Made by a program: the position numbers and the translations under genes
The notes under the pieces: generated by a model
What the model was told of the DNA's origin: nothing
Databases searched by the model: none
Seen by the model: the letters and a program-made list of their open reading frames with translations, nothing else
In this document: piece by piece, positions 6,151-6,748 of the stretch
Layout of the letters: each line of letters begins with the position of its first letter
Numbering within the stretch: the stretch's first letter is position 1
NCBI GenBank assembly: GCA_030606095.1
Contig: JAUWHC010000146.1
Location: 1-6,748, forward strand
Direction of reading: 5' to 3'
Length of the DNA: 6,748 nt
Source: Promethearchaeota archaeon
GTDB taxonomy: Archaea; Asgardarchaeota; Lokiarchaeia; Sigyniarchaeales; SOKP01

Positions 6151-6624
6151 TTAAGGTTCTAAGTATAATTTACGATTTTTTTCTAATTCAAACTTTCTTT
6201 CAGCTTCAGTTATAAAGAGAAGATCGTAAACTTCTTTAAATACAATCCCAAGTAACAATGTTTCTATAATGAGATTTAAGTAAATCATCATTACTTGCAA
6301 CTCATGCAAATTAAAAAATAAAAGTGAGAAAAATGTAAAATATAAAGGTGAATAGACTGAAGATACAATTCCAATCCTTTTTCCAAATTTAATAACGTGC
6401 TTATCTTCCAATTTAAAAACTTTTTCTAATCTTAACGCTTCTATTATGTAGTAGATGCTAAAACTCATATTTAATACTGTCAAAAAAACGATAAAATCTC
6501 TTTCTTTAGGTTCCAAGGCAATATAGGGTTTTAAAATAATCGAACTTACTAAAAAAGTAAGGGATAAAATAAATTGAATTAACGATATTGATAATAAACC
6601 GTCGTGAAAGTCTTTATAATCCAT
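6151..6624 (-). CDS. Four-helix integral membrane protein, unknown function
   Basis: I do not recognise this 157-residue protein. Four hydrophobic segments are visible at about 10-31, 43-63, 84-104 and 109-130. Between the second and third is a charged loop, LRLEKVFKLEDKHVIKFGKR (64-83), and the last 25 residues form a charged tail rich in Glu, Lys and Arg that probably lies in the cytoplasm. No catalytic motif, metal ligand cluster or DNA-binding domain is present. The ATG at 6624 directly follows an A/T-rich promoter and the protein has a plausible short polar N-terminus (DYKDFHDG). It faces the Bro1-like gene with only 59 bases between the two stop codons, so the two are transcribed separately. 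A functional link with the Bro1-like protein cannot be inferred from convergent placement. Confidence 0.75.
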   Translation of the reverse strand: MDYKDFHDGLLSISLIQFILSLTFLVSSIILKPYIALEPKERDFIVFLTVLNMSFSIYYIIEALRLEKVFKLEDKHVIKFGKRIGIVSSVYSPLYFTFFSLLFFNLHELQVMMIYLNLIIETLLLGIVFKEVYDLLFITEAERKFELEKNRKLYLEP

Positions 6625-6748
6625 TTTTTATTTAAATCTATATTTATTAATATTTGAAATCAATCATTTTTAAATTTTTAAAATTGAAATATTATTAAAG
6701 ATAAAAACAAAAGATATATTAATAGTTTTGATAGAGAAATGTGCATTT
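6625..6748. promoter_or_regulatory. Promoter region of the four-helix protein, with a possible divergent gene start at the right edge
   Basis: These 124 bases contain no complete gene. For the leftward gene, a TATA-like A/T tract on the minus strand (about 6640-6651) sits some 20-27 bases before the ATG at 6624. On the plus strand GATATATTA (6713-6721) is followed about 22 bases later by ATGTGCATT (6739-6747). That is the spacing expected of a leaderless archaeal gene starting at 6739, but only three codons are visible. Confidence 0.35.

Overview
The window looks like an AT-rich archaeal genome fragment, most plausibly from an Asgard (Promethearchaeota, Lokiarchaeia-like) lineage. This is an inference from three things. 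A eukaryote-like Bro1/ALIX-type protein is encoded at 4844-6091. A winged-helix protein with a membrane domain lies at 2556-3443. Several genes have an archaeal promoter layout, with TATA-like boxes about 25-30 bases before the start codon and little or no leader. No rRNA, tRNA, CRISPR array or transposase was found.

Left third (1-2005, minus strand): an intact polytopic membrane acyltransferase of the HGSNAT/DUF1624 type (632-2005) follows, in tandem, the 5' part of a degraded paralogue (1-490). The paralogue carries an in-frame stop, a 14-base net deletion that shifts the frame, and then runs off the left edge. The two copies are diverged except for a 66-base block (7-72 and 1508-1573) that is identical at every base. 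This points to gene conversion or to an assembly join. This third is noticeably richer in G+C than the rest.

Middle (2006-4752): a 123-base divergent promoter region leads rightward into a probable two-gene operon, a small four-helix membrane protein (2129-2536) and a winged-helix regulator anchored by about five membrane helices. The regulator appears to start at a non-canonical ATT codon (2556). It meets, tail to tail with a 23-base overlap, a minus-strand ATP-grasp ligase (3421-4752) that resembles the MfnD/COG1821 tyramine-glutamate ligase family of methanofuran synthesis.

Right third (4753-6748): a 91-base divergent promoter region separates the ATP-grasp gene from the Bro1/ALIX-like gene, the most interesting item here because Bro1 proteins are ESCRT partners in eukaryotes. 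It is convergent with a small four-helix membrane protein of unknown function (6151-6624). The last 124 bases hold that gene's promoter and perhaps the start of another gene at the right edge.

There is no clear single pathway across the window. Four of the six intact genes encode integral membrane proteins and a fifth resembles a membrane-remodelling adaptor, so an envelope theme is possible. Only the 2129-3443 pair looks co-transcribed.
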